Below, piece by piece: positions 63,274 through 64,000 of a DNA stretch of 64,000 nucleotides. The translations under genes and the position numbers were made by a program. Source of the DNA: Cellvibrio sp. KY-YJ-3 (GTDB lineage Bacteria > Pseudomonadota > Gammaproteobacteria > Pseudomonadales > Cellvibrionaceae); assembly GCF_008806955.1 (NCBI RefSeq), contig NZ_CP031727.1, positions 62,001 through 126,000 of the forward strand. Reading direction: 5' to 3'. The notes under the pieces are model-generated. The model was not told where the DNA came from. It ran no database searches and saw only the letters and a list, made by a program, of their open reading frames with translations. Position 1 is the stretch's first letter; each line of letters opens with the position of its first letter.

Positions 63274-64000
63274 TTACTTTTTAAATGACAAGGTAAAGCG
63301 GGTGTATTCGCCCAGTTTGGATTCGCAGGTAATATTGCCGCCAAAAGATTCCATCACCTTGCGGCAAAATGTCAGCCCTACACCCGAGTTGTTGCTGCGG
63401 TCTTTGGTAGTAAAAAAGCGATCAAAAATGTGCGGCAGAATTTTTTCATCTATGCCAACACCATTATCCAAAAACTCGAGCCGATTACCTGCCTGATCCG
63501 CAATAATAGTGATATTAATGCTGCCGCGCTCTTTGCCGCGCAATGCATCCAGCGAATTTTTAATCAGGTTGATCAATACAAAGGTGAGAAATTCGTTAGA
63601 GGCCAACACCACAAAATCGGCTTTAACATCGACATTAACGATCTTTTCTGCATCGTTTTTATAAGGCACCCGGCTCACCGCCAACTCAACGCATTCCTTC
63701 ATGGAAAAATGTTTAAAATCCTTTTCATTTAAATAATGGGCGGTGGTTAACGCCATGAGCATGTCGATGGCGTGATTAGCCTGCACCACCTCGCGCTCGA
63801 GAATTTTGGCAGTGCGTCCCAAATGTGCCAGCGTTTGTTCGCTGATTGACTGCTTCAACAACCCCTCTTCGCGCGCGAGGTTGTATCCGGCAATCAGTTC
63901 CGGTAGATACTCGGTTAATACCCGCGCCTGTAATTTTAACGACGCCAGCGGCGTGCGCATTTCATGGGCGATACTCGCCACCAGCATGCGCGAATCATCC
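63274..64000 (-). CDS. Sensor histidine kinase, truncated by the right window edge
   Basis: The frame is open to the last base and encodes the C-terminal 242 or so residues of a kinase. Visible parts: the H-box VASIAHEMRTPLASL with phosphoacceptor His, a long dimerisation helix, then HATPase N-box NLIKNSLDAL, G1 LDNGVGIDEKIL, F-box FDRFFTT and G2 NNSGVGLTFCRKV. The HEMRTPLASLKLQ helix style recalls the CqsS/VieS-like kinases, which is only an impression. The N-terminal sensor is outside the window. It converges on the response regulator gene with a 23-bp gap, so a two-component pair is likely. Confidence 0.9.
   Translation of the reverse strand, partial: DDSRMLVASIAHEMRTPLASLKLQARVLTEYLPELIAGYNLAREEGLLKQSISEQTLAHLGRTAKILEREVVQANHAIDMLMALTTAHYLNEKDFKHFSMKECVELAVSRVPYKNDAEKIVNVDVKADFVVLASNEFLTFVLINLIKNSLDALRGKERGSINITIIADQAGNRLEFLDNGVGIDEKILPHIFDRFFTTKDRSNNSGVGLTFCRKVMESFGGNITCESKLGEYTRFTLSFKK

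Overview
The window is a chromosomal segment of a gammaproteobacterium. The order hemA-prfA-prmC-moeB, the cluster lolB-ispE-tRNA-Gln-prs-rplY-pth-ychF, and the set orn/rsgA, thiosulfate sulfurtransferase, parC and psd recall the Pseudomonas/Cellvibrionaceae lineage. Moderate G+C and many surface, c-di-GMP and cell-wall genes make a Cellvibrio-like organism my best guess. That assignment is inference from gene order and protein flavour, not from a search. No IS element, integrase, CRISPR array, rRNA or plasmid gene was seen. Two tRNAs are present, Gln(TTG) and Met(CAT).

Region by region. 1-4.6 kb: a truncated small gene and a ribbon-helix-helix regulator flank a perfect 32-bp palindrome, followed by yjdM, a cluster of G/C-rich dyad repeats, the ABC-F ATPase ybiT, a PstS-like periplasmic protein and a porin-like outer-membrane protein. 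4.6-13.3 kb: a chemoreceptor, an ECF sigma operon (DUF6249 protein, sigma factor, small membrane protein), penicillin-binding protein 1B, adenosine kinase and three small membrane proteins. 13.4-17.8 kb: the hemA-prfA-(monooxygenase)-prmC-moeB operon on the minus strand, with an extra ABM-fold gene translationally coupled after prfA. 17.9-25.7 kb: exonuclease, TPR lipoprotein, lolB, ispE, tRNA-Gln, prs, rplY, pth and ychF on the plus strand, punctuated by clear terminators.

25.8-32.1 kb: a membrane diguanylate cyclase; a visibly A+T-richer two-gene cassette (TOPRIM/RloB-like protein plus AAA/ABC-type ATPase, overlapping by 8 bp) wedged beside orn; then orn, rsgA and a rhodanese. The cassette is the best candidate for a poorly described, probably anti-phage, system. 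32.2-41.4 kb: an HD-GYP response regulator with a GAF histidine kinase, a membrane-anchored FAD oxidoreductase, a replication pair (a protein with three DnaT-type domains overlapping a lambda-P-like protein), a Bax-type glucosaminidase, and an outer-membrane protein overlapping an Ig-repeat lipoprotein. 41.5-51.3 kb: a large unrecognised membrane-anchored protein, a polysaccharide deacetylase, a PilZ protein, parC, a LEA-14-like lipoprotein and several small housekeeping hydrolases.

51.5-64 kb: psd, the Hsp70-like yegD coupled to an M32 carboxypeptidase, a LysR regulator divergent from an AhpD-like protein and a PPOX-family flavoprotein, a thioesterase, aroA, tRNA-Met, yajD, nudK, a secreted protein of unknown role, a second hotdog protein, and at the right edge a response regulator with an unusual insertion convergent with a truncated sensor kinase. 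Functional themes: signalling by c-di-GMP (GGDEF, HD-GYP, PilZ), envelope biogenesis (PBP1B, LolB, Psd, deacetylase, glucosaminidase), translation and haem or isoprenoid core metabolism, and accessory islands between syntenic housekeeping blocks.
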